From [Clostridium] celerecrescens 18A (GTDB taxonomy: Bacteria > Bacillota > Clostridia > Lachnospirales > Lachnospiraceae), in NCBI RefSeq assembly GCF_002797975.1, contig NZ_PGET01000001.1:2542001-2606000 (forward strand): a stretch of DNA of 64,000 nucleotides, in the 5' to 3' direction. The notes beneath the pieces are model-generated. The model made no database searches. It saw nothing but the letters and a program-made list of their open reading frames with translations, and was not told the DNA's origin. Made by a program: the position numbers and the translations under genes. This document shows, in pieces, positions 34,277-42,558 of the stretch. Within the stretch, counting starts at the first letter, position 1. Each line of letters begins with the position of its first letter.

Positions 34277-34348
34277 GCTATTACTCCTTATATTCTTACC
34301 AACAACTGCAAGGAGGTGCCTGGCCGGCACCTCCTCTGATGTATGAGA

Positions 34349-35158
34349 TTATGCGATTAAATGTAAAAGTGAAAGTACAACTCCCAATATAATAGTCAGA
34401 ATGACCAGTTTGTATGTGGTCCATTTCTTCTCTTTAATCAGATAGAATATCAGGCCTGTGTACAGAACCGGAAGAAGTTTTGGTGCAATTGCATCCATCA
34501 TTTCCTGTACAGCCACAATCTTCTGCTGATCACCAGGCATGTTTGCCACATACTGGATGGGGGTCGTAAGCTTCACAAAATTTACAGCCAGTCCGGAGAT
34601 AACGGTCACTCCGATCATACTGGCAATATTGGATATCTGTTCCATTTTGGAACTTAAAGTACCGATAATATTGGTTCCCAGCTTGTATCCCCACATGCCG
34701 GTAAGAACTTTTATGGCCAGCAGGATTACGTTCATAGCTGTAAAGAAAAGAATCGGTCCCATAATCAGTCCATCCTGAGCAAGGGAAGCCCCTATGGTTG
34801 CAAAAAGCGGTGCCAGGCAGAACTGAGCCAGGGAATCACCGATACCTGCTAACGGTCCCATAAGGGCCATCTTGATATTACGAATTTCCTTTGAAGGAGT
34901 GTGATTCTCCAGCATTACCAGATGCAGGCTGGTAATAAACGGGATGAAATGAATATTTGTATTAAAAAACTCAATATTTTCTTGTAATGCTTCCTGCAGC
35001 TTATCATCATCACCCTTATACATCTTACGTAAGGCCGGAAACATTACATTGGCATAGCCAAGTCCCTGGTAGTTTCCATAATTAAATCCGTTTTGCAGGA
35101 AGTATGCCCGCAGGGATGTTTTTAAATAATCTTTTTTCTCTAACTGATTATATGCCAT
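34349..35158 (-). CDS. PTS mannose/sorbose-family EIID subunit
   Basis: About 269 residues. The family N-terminus (LKTSLRAYFLQNGFNYGNYQGLGYA) and MGPLAGIGDSLAQFCLAPLFA near 120 are diagnostic, with several membrane segments toward the C-terminus. The start at 35158 lies 11 bases inside the EIIC gene; the longest frame would begin well inside EIIC. It forms the membrane channel with EIIC and brings in an amino sugar-uronate disaccharide with phosphorylation. Confidence 0.93.
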   Translation of the reverse strand: MAYNQLEKKDYLKTSLRAYFLQNGFNYGNYQGLGYANVMFPALRKMYKGDDDKLQEALQENIEFFNTNIHFIPFITSLHLVMLENHTPSKEIRNIKMALMGPLAGIGDSLAQFCLAPLFATIGASLAQDGLIMGPILFFTAMNVILLAIKVLTGMWGYKLGTNIIGTLSSKMEQISNIASMIGVTVISGLAVNFVKLTTPIQYVANMPGDQQKIVAVQEMMDAIAPKLLPVLYTGLIFYLIKEKKWTTYKLVILTIILGVVLSLLHLIA

Positions 35159-35936
35159 CTTCAAATTCAACCTCCACTTCTTCCACGGACCCGCTGCCGT
35201 TCTTACCAGCATTGAAAAATACAAGCAAAGCGATTGCAGTACCTATTACCGCTACGCCCATTACCGGCAGATTCAAATAAGCAATGGATATATAGCCGAT
35301 CAATACAAACGGAATCAGTTCCTTTTTTGCCATGACATTAAGAATCATAGCAAATCCGATTGCCGGAAGCATCTTTCCTGCCAGACCCAGACCATTGCTC
35401 AGCCATGCCGGAATAAGGGAGATTACCTTTTGAAGTCCCTCTGAGCTGAAAGCACCGCCAAATCCTATAACAAAGCCTACCACTGCGAATACGCATACCG
35501 TCGCATTTGCCGCAATGCGGAATCCTTTGAAGTCCTTCTTTTTAAGAGCTTTGACTGCATAACTGGTAAGTGTCGTTGTGAACGTGTAGGTAGCAGTGAT
35601 CACAAACTGGAATGCTACCGCAAAGGGAAAGGAAAGTGCCAGGGCAGACCCCACGTCGATCCCCGAATCCTTCATGGTAATCGCTATGATGGTTCCAACG
35701 ATACCAGGTCCCATGGGATTAGGCGGTACAGAACCTCCCTGGGACACACCAAATCCCATAAATGCCAGTTCCCCCACCGCTCCCATTGCAAGTCCTGTTG
35801 GCAGGTCACCCAGAATCAGACCTACACCTGCGGCCATTACCAGACATCTGTTGGTATAAATACCGAACAGCATGCCTGCAAGACAGAACGCTGTCCATAA
35901 GCCGATCAACAGACACTGAATGATACTGATTGTCAT
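35148..35936 (-). CDS. PTS mannose/sorbose-family EIIC subunit
   Basis: 262 residues, eight or so hydrophobic segments, with the family stretch MGAVGELAFMGFGVSQGGSVPPNP near residue 50. It ends in an acidic tail (VEEVEVEFEDG). The ribosome site AAGGAGGGAATTATT precedes the ATG. It is the translocating subunit paired with EIID, with which its gene overlaps, and lies 28 bp after EIIB. Confidence 0.94.
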   Translation of the reverse strand: MTISIIQCLLIGLWTAFCLAGMLFGIYTNRCLVMAAGVGLILGDLPTGLAMGAVGELAFMGFGVSQGGSVPPNPMGPGIVGTIIAITMKDSGIDVGSALALSFPFAVAFQFVITATYTFTTTLTSYAVKALKKKDFKGFRIAANATVCVFAVVGFVIGFGGAFSSEGLQKVISLIPAWLSNGLGLAGKMLPAIGFAMILNVMAKKELIPFVLIGYISIAYLNLPVMGVAVIGTAIALLVFFNAGKNGSGSVEEVEVEFEDGI

Positions 35937-35964
35937 AATAATTCCCTCCTTGACTTTCTTTTTC

Positions 35965-36456
35965 TTATAAGTATTTATTCAAATCCACTTTTATCGCTCC
36001 GTCGTCTCCGGATGCAGTGGTCTTTGTATTAAACCGAATGCCGTAATGGTCACGCAGTTCCCGCAGAGCTTCCTTATCTTCCTGCCCCAACGAAATATAC
36101 TTGCTCACTTCCTCTTTCCCCGGTCCGTGGTGAATATTGCCTACGTTGATTTCCTTTACCGGTACGCCTCCCGCCACCAGCTTCCGGGCATCCTCAGGTG
36201 TTTTACACACGATGAATATGGTCTGCTTTGGAGAAGCCTTCATGATCACATCACATGTATGCTGGATAGAAAAGAATCGCATGGCAACGGATTTGGGAAC
36301 CACTGTTTTCATCAGCGTCTGCTGCATGGGATCCTCACTGGCGGAATCATTTGCCACAATTACGGTATTTACTCCCAGTGCTTTTATCCAGAGCTGCCCC
36401 TGTCCGTGGATTAATCTTTCATCGATTCTGAATGATACTATATTAGGTACTGCCAT
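35965..36456 (-). CDS. PTS mannose/sorbose-family EIIB subunit
   Basis: 163 residues. The phosphorylation site is His17 in RIDERLIHGQGQLW, and VIVANDSASEDPMQQ is typical of sorbose-type EIIB. It is cytoplasmic, passing phosphate from EIIA to the incoming sugar. It lies between GH88 and EIIC, with AAGGAGG ahead of the ATG. Confidence 0.95.
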   Translation of the reverse strand: MAVPNIVSFRIDERLIHGQGQLWIKALGVNTVIVANDSASEDPMQQTLMKTVVPKSVAMRFFSIQHTCDVIMKASPKQTIFIVCKTPEDARKLVAGGVPVKEINVGNIHHGPGKEEVSKYISLGQEDKEALRELRDHYGIRFNTKTTASGDDGAIKVDLNKYL

Positions 36457-36478
36457 TAAATTGTTCCTCCTTGAATAT

Positions 36479-37669
36479 TTACCAGTACAGGTTCCAATCT
36501 TTATAAAACCGTATCAAAGCTTCCAGATAGTAATAGTCTCCCCAGATATTTCCTTCATCAACACCTTTTCCTGAATGCCAGGAATAAACCCCATGAAGAA
36601 GGACCGGTTTCCCCTCACCAGTATCCGGGGTTGCGTAATGTTCCATCAGGGAGCGTAAAATGCGGTGCATTGCATATTTATAGGTTTCCTTATCGTCGTC
36701 TGTTTCCGGCAGATATTTTAGCATCTCATGAATGCCACACACTGCCACTGCCGCTGCTGAAGAGTCCCTGGGCTGGCCGGAACCATCTGAAAATATCAGA
36801 TCCCAGTAGCACACGTCGTCCTTGGGAAGACGATTTAAAAAATAATTCGTTATTCCCTTAAACAGGTTAAAGGCACTGTCATCTCCGGTATACTTATAAT
36901 TCAGCGGGATTCCATATATCCCCCATGCCTGGCCTCTGGCCCATGCGGAATCATCGCTGTATCCCTGTCTTGTCACCCCTTTTAAAGGAGCCCCGGTTAC
37001 CGGATCAAAATAAAAGGTGTGATAGGCAGAGGCATCATCCCGTATCACATTGTTGCATGATGTCTCATAATGGCGCCTTGCTGCAGCCTCATATATATTG
37101 TTTCCCGTAACCTCCGTTGCCCAGTGAAGCAGGGGTATATTCAGCAGACAGTCAATAATCAGACGGTAATTGTCCCGTGTGCCAAGCTCTCCCCATGCCT
37201 GGATGAAACCGCCTTTTTCCTGAAATCTCTCCATCAGCTTATCTGCGGCCATAATTCCCGCTTTCTTCCCCTCTTCCGAGCCCGTCAGCTTATAACCGGC
37301 AACGCAGGAAAGACTATATAAAAAACCCAGATCATGATGATCCAGTTCCAATCGTTTCTCCACCCGGTTCAAAAATGAAGCTATATTCTGCTCTGCCCGA
37401 ATACGAAACTCCTCATCGCCTGTATATTCGTAACACAGCCATAGCATCCCTGTCCAAAAACCGTCGGTCCACTCTATATTCTCAATAATACCGTATGTAT
37501 GATCCTTTGTGGCCGGCGATGGAAATCTTGTACCAAAATAGTTCATATTGCAGCGAACCTGTTCTACTATCTTGCTGATGGCCTTCTCTACTTCCTCTTT
37601 GGAAAGAAGGGACGCTCTCCTATATTCCTGGGCTTTGCTGATTGATTCTATCTGGATTTTCTTTATCAT
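36479..37669 (-). CDS. ugl: GH88 unsaturated glucuronyl hydrolase
   Basis: 396 residues of the (alpha/alpha)6 GH88 family. The catalytic aspartates fit WTDGFWTGMLW near residue 70 and LDHHDLGFLYSLS near 115, and DDSAWARGQAWGIYG near 230 forms the substrate pocket. It hydrates the 4,5-unsaturated uronic acid left by polysaccharide lyases and splits the disaccharide. There is no signal peptide, so it works on PTS-imported, possibly phosphorylated, disaccharides. It sits between EIIA and EIIB, as ugl does in streptococci. Confidence 0.93.
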   Translation of the reverse strand: MIKKIQIESISKAQEYRRASLLSKEEVEKAISKIVEQVRCNMNYFGTRFPSPATKDHTYGIIENIEWTDGFWTGMLWLCYEYTGDEEFRIRAEQNIASFLNRVEKRLELDHHDLGFLYSLSCVAGYKLTGSEEGKKAGIMAADKLMERFQEKGGFIQAWGELGTRDNYRLIIDCLLNIPLLHWATEVTGNNIYEAAARRHYETSCNNVIRDDASAYHTFYFDPVTGAPLKGVTRQGYSDDSAWARGQAWGIYGIPLNYKYTGDDSAFNLFKGITNYFLNRLPKDDVCYWDLIFSDGSGQPRDSSAAAVAVCGIHEMLKYLPETDDDKETYKYAMHRILRSLMEHYATPDTGEGKPVLLHGVYSWHSGKGVDEGNIWGDYYYLEALIRFYKDWNLYW

Positions 37670-37716
37670 GCTAATTCTGCTCCTCTCCTTATTAATGTAT
37701 CCCCTGTTTTTCTTAA

Positions 37717-38151
37717 CTATAATCCATCCTCAAATTCAGGCTCTCCGAACTCATTCTCTAATTGGTCCAGGTCAGCCAATCCATCCTTTCCCGACTGGAT
37801 AAGCGCTGCTGCCAGCTCCTCAAGATCATACAAAGACCTTGAAAATACTGCCTCTACAAGAGCAGCCATATTCACACCTGCTATTACCTTAATCTTACGG
37901 TCCGGATTCTCTGCCTTTATGGCCGCTCCCATCTTAAAAGGCGTTCCTCCTAACAGATCTGCAAGAATCAGAATCTCATCTCCCTCCAGAGATTCCATTG
38001 CCTTTTCCATAGAATTTTTTAAATCTTCCGGGCTTTGGCCTTCTACAAAATCAATACCAACGGTGTGATCCGGCCAGCCCGCCACCAACGCCACGGCACT
38101 TAGAATGCCAGTTGGAAAATGTCCATGCCCTGTTACAAGGATTCCCATCAT
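37717..38151 (-). CDS. PTS mannose-family EIIA subunit
   Basis: About 144 residues. ILVTGHGHFPTG places the phospho-accepting histidine at about His9, and ILADLLGGTPFK near 67 is the family's second landmark. The start at 38151 (ATG ATG) follows AAAGGAG; the longest reading would add 19 unlikely residues. It is the first gene of the operon and the cytoplasmic phosphate donor to EIIB. Confidence 0.92.
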   Translation of the reverse strand: MMGILVTGHGHFPTGILSAVALVAGWPDHTVGIDFVEGQSPEDLKNSMEKAMESLEGDEILILADLLGGTPFKMGAAIKAENPDRKIKVIAGVNMAALVEAVFSRSLYDLEELAAALIQSGKDGLADLDQLENEFGEPEFEDGL

Positions 38152-38208
38152 TTTGAATACTCCTTTTCTATTTGGTTTACCTTTATTCACTATTTTGTAC
38201 ATGTACAT

Positions 38209-38524
38209 TGCTTTTATATATGATTTTAGTAAATTGGTTTACCTAACCTAAAGTATAATATCACAGATAACCCTTGTCAATATAAATCTTATTTCGGCTC
38301 TTATTTTTCATATTTTCAACAATTTTTTATAATTTAATTGTACATATCGTACAATACTCTTTTCTTTTTCAAGGTAAACTCATTGATTTATTTTCTTATT
38401 TGTTTACTTGCATTCTTAGTAAACCTATGAAATAAAATCTACTAGAGCACAATAAGTATAATAAATATGTATTAATCCACACTTTAGCCATACAATTGTT
38501 ATAACAACATATAGGTGTAAAATT
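38209..38524. promoter_or_regulatory. AT-rich divergent region with repeated GTTTAC boxes
   Basis: 316 bp without a gene. The dyad GTAAA-TTGG-TTTAC at 38229-38242 is the clearest operator candidate. Related GGTTTAC/GTAAAC half-sites occur near 38174, 38373, 38402 and 38419. The region separates the glycosaminoglycan operon (minus) from the polysaccharide deacetylase gene (plus) and probably carries both promoters. Confidence 0.5.
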
Positions 38525-39415
38525 TTGGAACGAATAAAAAAATATAAAAGTATTCTAAAAAATATACTATTGATCATTACTTACAGCTTATTATCTATTT
38601 CCATAATCAAAAGTATATATAAAATCCATACGGTCACTTCTGTACAGCCTGCTGATGGGATTTTAGTTCCGATTATAATGTATCATCAAGTAAAAAACAG
38701 TGGTTTTGGAAATGATGTCATTAGTCCCGATGAATTTGAAAGAGATTTAAAGTATTTAAAAGAAAATCATTACAATACTATAACAATGACACAATTAATA
38801 GATTATGTTCATGATAAGAAGGAATTACCCCCGAATCCAGTCATCCTTTCTTTTGATGACGGGTATCTTAGTACTTATTTAAATGTTTATCCTTTGGTAA
38901 GAGAATATAATATGAAAATAGTTTTATCTGTAATTGGAAAAAGCGTCGATGATTTTTCGAAAGTATGTGATGAAAATATTGAATATTCTCATGTGACATG
39001 GGATGAAGTAAAAGAAATGCAGCATTCCGGACTTGTTGAAATACAAAGCCATTCCTATAATTTACATAAAATTTCTAAAGGACGCTATGGATGCTGCCAA
39101 ACGGATAATGAATCATCAGAGAACTATGAAGAATTTTTATCAAATGATTTAAAAAAGCTGCAGGAAGAAATTTTGTCTGTTACAGGTTATAGTCCAAATA
39201 CATTTACCTATCCATATGGTAGATATAACGATAAAATAGAAACTATCATTAAAAACCTGGGTTTTAAAGCGACTCTGACTTGTAAATTTGGGGTAAATGT
39301 GATAGATAATGATCCCGATACTTTATACAGTCTAAAGAGAATACGTCGCGCCCATAATCAGAGCATTCAAAAAATGTTAAAAGAGGGAATGGACACTGTG
39401 AAATTAAACAAGTAA
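38525..39415 (+). CDS. Polysaccharide deacetylase (NodB domain), membrane-anchored
   Basis: 296 residues. One N-terminal membrane helix (about 12-32) and a linker precede a NodB domain: VPIIMYHQV near 47, the metal-binding SFDDGYLS near 108 (catalytic Asp pair), QSHSYNLH near 174 with the His ligands, and TYPYGRYND near 226. It should remove acetyl groups from an extracellular or cell-wall polysaccharide. The only start I find is TTG at 38525 behind AGGTG. The gene and its flanks are clearly more AT-rich than the neighbours, suggesting separate origin. A terminator hairpin follows. Confidence 0.85.
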   Translation: MERIKKYKSILKNILLIITYSLLSISIIKSIYKIHTVTSVQPADGILVPIIMYHQVKNSGFGNDVISPDEFERDLKYLKENHYNTITMTQLIDYVHDKKELPPNPVILSFDDGYLSTYLNVYPLVREYNMKIVLSVIGKSVDDFSKVCDENIEYSHVTWDEVKEMQHSGLVEIQSHSYNLHKISKGRYGCCQTDNESSENYEEFLSNDLKKLQEEILSVTGYSPNTFTYPYGRYNDKIETIIKNLGFKATLTCKFGVNVIDNDPDTLYSLKRIRRAHNQSIQKMLKEGMDTVKLNK

Positions 39416-39464
39416 ATTCGCAGGTACCAGAAGACCAACAATTTTCGCTTATAGTACAAATAAT

Positions 39465-39499
39465 AAAAGGTACACTCTCAGAAATGATAATGTACCTTT
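39465..39499 (+). terminator. Terminator of the deacetylase gene
   Basis: AAAGGTACA pairs with TGTACCTTT around a 16-nt loop and is followed by CCTTATTTGTTTT. It lies about 50 bp after the deacetylase stop. Confidence 0.65.
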
Positions 39500-39609
39500 C
39501 CTTATTTGTTTTCCCATCTAAATCCCCCCGTACAACCATCACTATCAGAGCACTTTCCTTCTTATAATGGTGGTACAGGGCTAAGCACCTGTAATATAGT
39601 AATATATTA

Positions 39610-41568
39610 CTAGTAAATATTTTGATTTTCTCTGAACTGCCTCCACACATTCTCAAAGAAGTTATCGTCTTCAGGAATCGTTCTTACCTTTCTCCATTCA
39701 AATTCAGCCTTCCCATTTCTATAAGAAACTTCCTGTATCAAATCTGCACTGCTGCCGTCATCAAGGCAGAATGTAAATTCTTCCGGCAGCCTGGGATCTG
39801 GCTTTTGTCCGCTAAGATCCGTGTAAAGAGCGCTGCCTCTGCTCCTTCCTTGATGATCAACATAATCTTTCATAGCAGAGAGATACACAAACTGGCTGAT
39901 AAGCATATCTCTCAACCGAAAGGCGCGCCAGAGCTCCTTCCCGTCTCCCGTCCAGGCGAAATCACCCAAATGCAAAAGTTCCTCTTGAACCTCCTTAATG
40001 GCCGGTTCAATCTTTTCGGGATTCCGTATGGCCGCTCCGAACCTGCTCATACGGACGGCTGCACGGTTCCAAAGCTCTCTCACTTCGATTCGCCTTTCTT
40101 TCTCACCCATAACCTGCGATACCATCTTTTCCGCATCATATACCGCTTTTCCGGCAATTTCTATAAAACTTTCGTCCGTATTATCAGGCTCTCCCTGTCT
40201 CCTGGCTGCTATGTACTGCGCAGCTCTTGTTGAACCGACCTGGCCGGAATTCAATGCGCTTCCGCCCGGGCGATAGACACCATGGCTTCCGCAGACCTCG
40301 CCGGCTGCAAAAAGTCCCTCCACATCCGTATGCCACCATGCATCAGCCGCCAAGCCACCATTATTGTGCTGAGCACACACTGCAATCTCAAGAGGCATTG
40401 TCCTTAAATCTACTCCTCTTCCAAGATAAAATTCCACCGCCGGCATATTCATATGGCTTAATCTCTCTATCGGTGTCCCATAGCATGCGCCTGCCCGGCT
40501 TAAATATTCAAAGGCCTCCTGATCCAGATTTTCAAAGTTCACAGGTTCCCTGCCGGGATTCTCGCGAAAATCAAGAAATATCCGTCTGCCTCTGCTTCTT
40601 TCCATGGATACCAAAATATCAATGATCGAACTTCCTCCTGATAGTTTTCTTACGTCAAAAGGCCATTGATATCCTTTAAGAAAAATACTGCTGAGCATTG
40701 CATCGCGGTTTTCAAAGAATTCCGTTAAAAACTCACGCTCATCCTTTCCATTTTCATCCGTGGAAAAGAAACGGGGAAGCGCCTGCATATAGGTTCCCGA
40801 TACGTTCCAGCGCGGATGAATGGACGCTATCCCATACTGCCATTCTGTCAGGTTTTTCCCTTTCGCCCCCGCTTCAAATGCCAGACCGCTGGATCCATAA
40901 TGTCCGGCCGGATACACACTGTCCGCATACATCCCGGCCGGCCCGCCGGTGGCAAACACAATATTTTTACAGGAAAAAAGTACAAAACGTCTTTCTTCAT
41001 CATCCGGGCAGCTCAAATCCAGACAAAGCAGTCCATACACCTTTTTTCCGTCGGAAAGAATCTTAATTACCTGCATTCTGTCAAATATCTTAATATTTTT
41101 TTCCCTGACAGCTTGTTCTAAGCACTCTGTCATCTGTTTTGAAGTGTATGGACCTACACTTGTCGCACGGCATCTGGGATCGTGGTCCGTCTTGTAGCCA
41201 ACGAATTCCCCCCACCTGTTCTGGGGGAAGTTCACGCCAAGGTTAACAAGCTTTAGAAAACATCTGGCAGATAGTGCCGCTTCACACAAGGCAATGTCGC
41301 CGTCCATACACTGGCCGCTAAACAGAGTATCTGCCATATCTCCCACGCTGTCAGGATCATTCCCGCAAAGCGTCAGCTTATAATAGGTCTGTTTATCAGA
41401 ACCGGTGTTGCGGGAGGTTCCCGCACCCACATGATCGGTTACAATTGCAATATCTTTCTGGCCTAAAGCCCACAGCTGATCTGCCGCATTGAATCCGGCT
41501 GCTCCGGATCCCACGATAACTGTATTCATCTGATACAACTGTACTTTATTAAACATCTGTAGTTTCAT
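39610..41568 (-). CDS. FAD-dependent oxidoreductase, fumarate reductase/aspartate oxidase family
   Basis: 652 residues. The FAD dinucleotide fold is at the start (TVIVGSGAAGFNAADQL, about 16-32), then TSRNTGSDKQTYY. The flavin-closing motif GSHGVYRPGGSALNSGQVGS lies near 425, the counterpart of the SdhA/FrdA motif, with a helical C-terminal domain. It has no heme or Fe-S motif and no signal peptide. It probably oxidises or reduces a C-C bond of the locus substrate, but classic fumarate-site residues are not obvious. It is the last gene of the 53-39.6 kb locus, behind a strong hairpin, with GAAAGGCGG ahead of the ATG. Confidence 0.82.
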   Translation of the reverse strand: MKLQMFNKVQLYQMNTVIVGSGAAGFNAADQLWALGQKDIAIVTDHVGAGTSRNTGSDKQTYYKLTLCGNDPDSVGDMADTLFSGQCMDGDIALCEAALSARCFLKLVNLGVNFPQNRWGEFVGYKTDHDPRCRATSVGPYTSKQMTECLEQAVREKNIKIFDRMQVIKILSDGKKVYGLLCLDLSCPDDEERRFVLFSCKNIVFATGGPAGMYADSVYPAGHYGSSGLAFEAGAKGKNLTEWQYGIASIHPRWNVSGTYMQALPRFFSTDENGKDEREFLTEFFENRDAMLSSIFLKGYQWPFDVRKLSGGSSIIDILVSMERSRGRRIFLDFRENPGREPVNFENLDQEAFEYLSRAGACYGTPIERLSHMNMPAVEFYLGRGVDLRTMPLEIAVCAQHNNGGLAADAWWHTDVEGLFAAGEVCGSHGVYRPGGSALNSGQVGSTRAAQYIAARRQGEPDNTDESFIEIAGKAVYDAEKMVSQVMGEKERRIEVRELWNRAAVRMSRFGAAIRNPEKIEPAIKEVQEELLHLGDFAWTGDGKELWRAFRLRDMLISQFVYLSAMKDYVDHQGRSRGSALYTDLSGQKPDPRLPEEFTFCLDDGSSADLIQEVSYRNGKAEFEWRKVRTIPEDDNFFENVWRQFRENQNIY

Positions 41569-41593
41569 CTGGTCCGCCTTTCTTTACAGAATT

Positions 41594-41635
41594 AATGGGG
41601 CTGCTGCCAATTTCACATTCTGCAGCAGCCCCATT
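41594..41635 (-). terminator. 14-bp perfect stem-loop between SDR and flavoprotein genes
   Basis: AATGGGGCTGCTGC (41594-41607) and GCAGCAGCCCCATT (41622-41635) form a perfect, GC-rich 14-bp stem with a 14-nt loop. No T-run follows on the minus strand, so it is more likely an attenuator or mRNA-stability element than a full terminator. Confidence 0.55.
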
Positions 41636-41656
41636 CACATGGTTTTATCAGGCTTA

Positions 41657-42436
41657 TTATAACCTCTGGATATGAAAGCCTCCATCTACATCAATATAAT
41701 TTCCGGTTGTATAGAGGAATTTATCACTGCAGAAAACGCTGACCGCATTGGCCACGTCCTCCGGCATCCCCCACCTGGTAATCGGGAATGCGCCCCGCTC
41801 AATAAGGGTATCATACTTTTCCTGCACCGTACTGGTCATATCCGTAGCAATAACTCCCGGGCGGATCTCATGGACAAAAATGCTTTCTCCTGCAAGACGG
41901 TCCGCATAAAGGGTGGTCAGCATAGATATGCCTGCTTTAGAAACGCAGTACTCTCCTCGGTTTGTACTGGATACAACGGCAGAGCAGGATGAAATATTAA
42001 TGATGGTTCCCCGCTTTTTCCCCTCTACGGGCTGTTTCAGCATCTGGTTTGCAACTGCCTGTGTCAGAAACATATTTCCTTTTGTATTGATGCCTATAAC
42101 ACGGTCAAAGCTTTCTTCTGACATCTCCAGCAAATCCGCCCTTACATTTGGGGCAACACCTGCATTATTGATAAGTACGTGGACAGCACCGTATCTCTCC
42201 ACCGTTTTTCTGACAACATTCTCTCTGTCTTTAGAATCTCCAAGATTTCCCTGAACATATGTATATTCAATCCCGGCGGCTTTAAGCGTGTTCATATTTT
42301 CCTGATTTTTATCTTCGGCAGAAGTAGCCATGATGACCACATTGTAGCCGTCAAGGCCCAACTGATAAGCAATGGCAAATCCAATGCCGCGGCTTCCTCC
42401 TGTTACAATCGCTGTTTTTTTCACTTTCTCTTTCAC
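41657..42436 (-). CDS. Short-chain dehydrogenase/reductase (SDR), FabG-like
   Basis: 259 residues. The NAD(P) motif TGGSRGIG is near residue 12, then NNAG near 90, and the catalytic Ser...Tyr-x-x-x-Lys set appears as ISSCSA...YCVSK. The C-terminal GNYIDVDGGFH is typical of classical SDRs. It likely oxidises a hydroxyl of a sugar or sugar acid. The start is a GTG at 42436; a second in-frame GTG at 42424 is better spaced from AAAGG and may be the true one. Two copies of a 51-bp repeat lie immediately upstream. Confidence 0.9.
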   Translation of the reverse strand: MKEKVKKTAIVTGGSRGIGFAIAYQLGLDGYNVVIMATSAEDKNQENMNTLKAAGIEYTYVQGNLGDSKDRENVVRKTVERYGAVHVLINNAGVAPNVRADLLEMSEESFDRVIGINTKGNMFLTQAVANQMLKQPVEGKKRGTIINISSCSAVVSSTNRGEYCVSKAGISMLTTLYADRLAGESIFVHEIRPGVIATDMTSTVQEKYDTLIERGAFPITRWGMPEDVANAVSVFCSDKFLYTTGNYIDVDGGFHIQRL

Positions 42437-42437
42437 C

Positions 42438-42539
42438 TTTCATCTGTTCGCCCATGCTCTTTGGGCATAAAGGTATACCCGCAGGGTGTTTCATCTGTTC
42501 GCCCATGCTCTTTGGGCATAAAGGTATACCCGCAGGGTG
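42438..42539. repeat. Two exact 51-bp tandem repeat units
   Basis: Unit 1 is 42438-42488 and unit 2 is 42489-42539, identical base for base, followed by TTTC of a third. Each unit contains a hairpin (GCCCA-TGCTCTT-TGGGC) and the 8-bp palindrome GGTATACC. The unit length is a multiple of three, so it stays open as a 17-residue repeat on both strands, but no gene uses it. It fills the gap between the zinc dehydrogenase stop and the SDR start. Confidence 0.9.
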
Positions 42540-42558
42540 TTTCTCTTCCTTCGTGTCT

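Noticed and set aside
36479..37669. GH105 rhamnogalacturonyl hydrolase linked to the pectin island
   Set aside because: The WTDGFWTG and HHDLGF motifs and the position between EIIA and EIIB fit GH88 of a glycosaminoglycan operon better.
39597..39612. 16-bp palindrome TAGTAATATATTACTA at the flavoprotein stop
   Set aside because: It is entirely A/T-rich apart from two dyad G/C pairs, lies at a gene end and has no neighbouring regulator; probably chance.
39264..39656. 130-codon minus-strand frame overlapping the deacetylase 3' end
   Set aside because: It lies antisense to well-supported coding sequence, has no ribosome site and no recognisable protein features.
42438..42539. CRISPR array
   Set aside because: The two units are contiguous with no spacers, and there are no cas genes.
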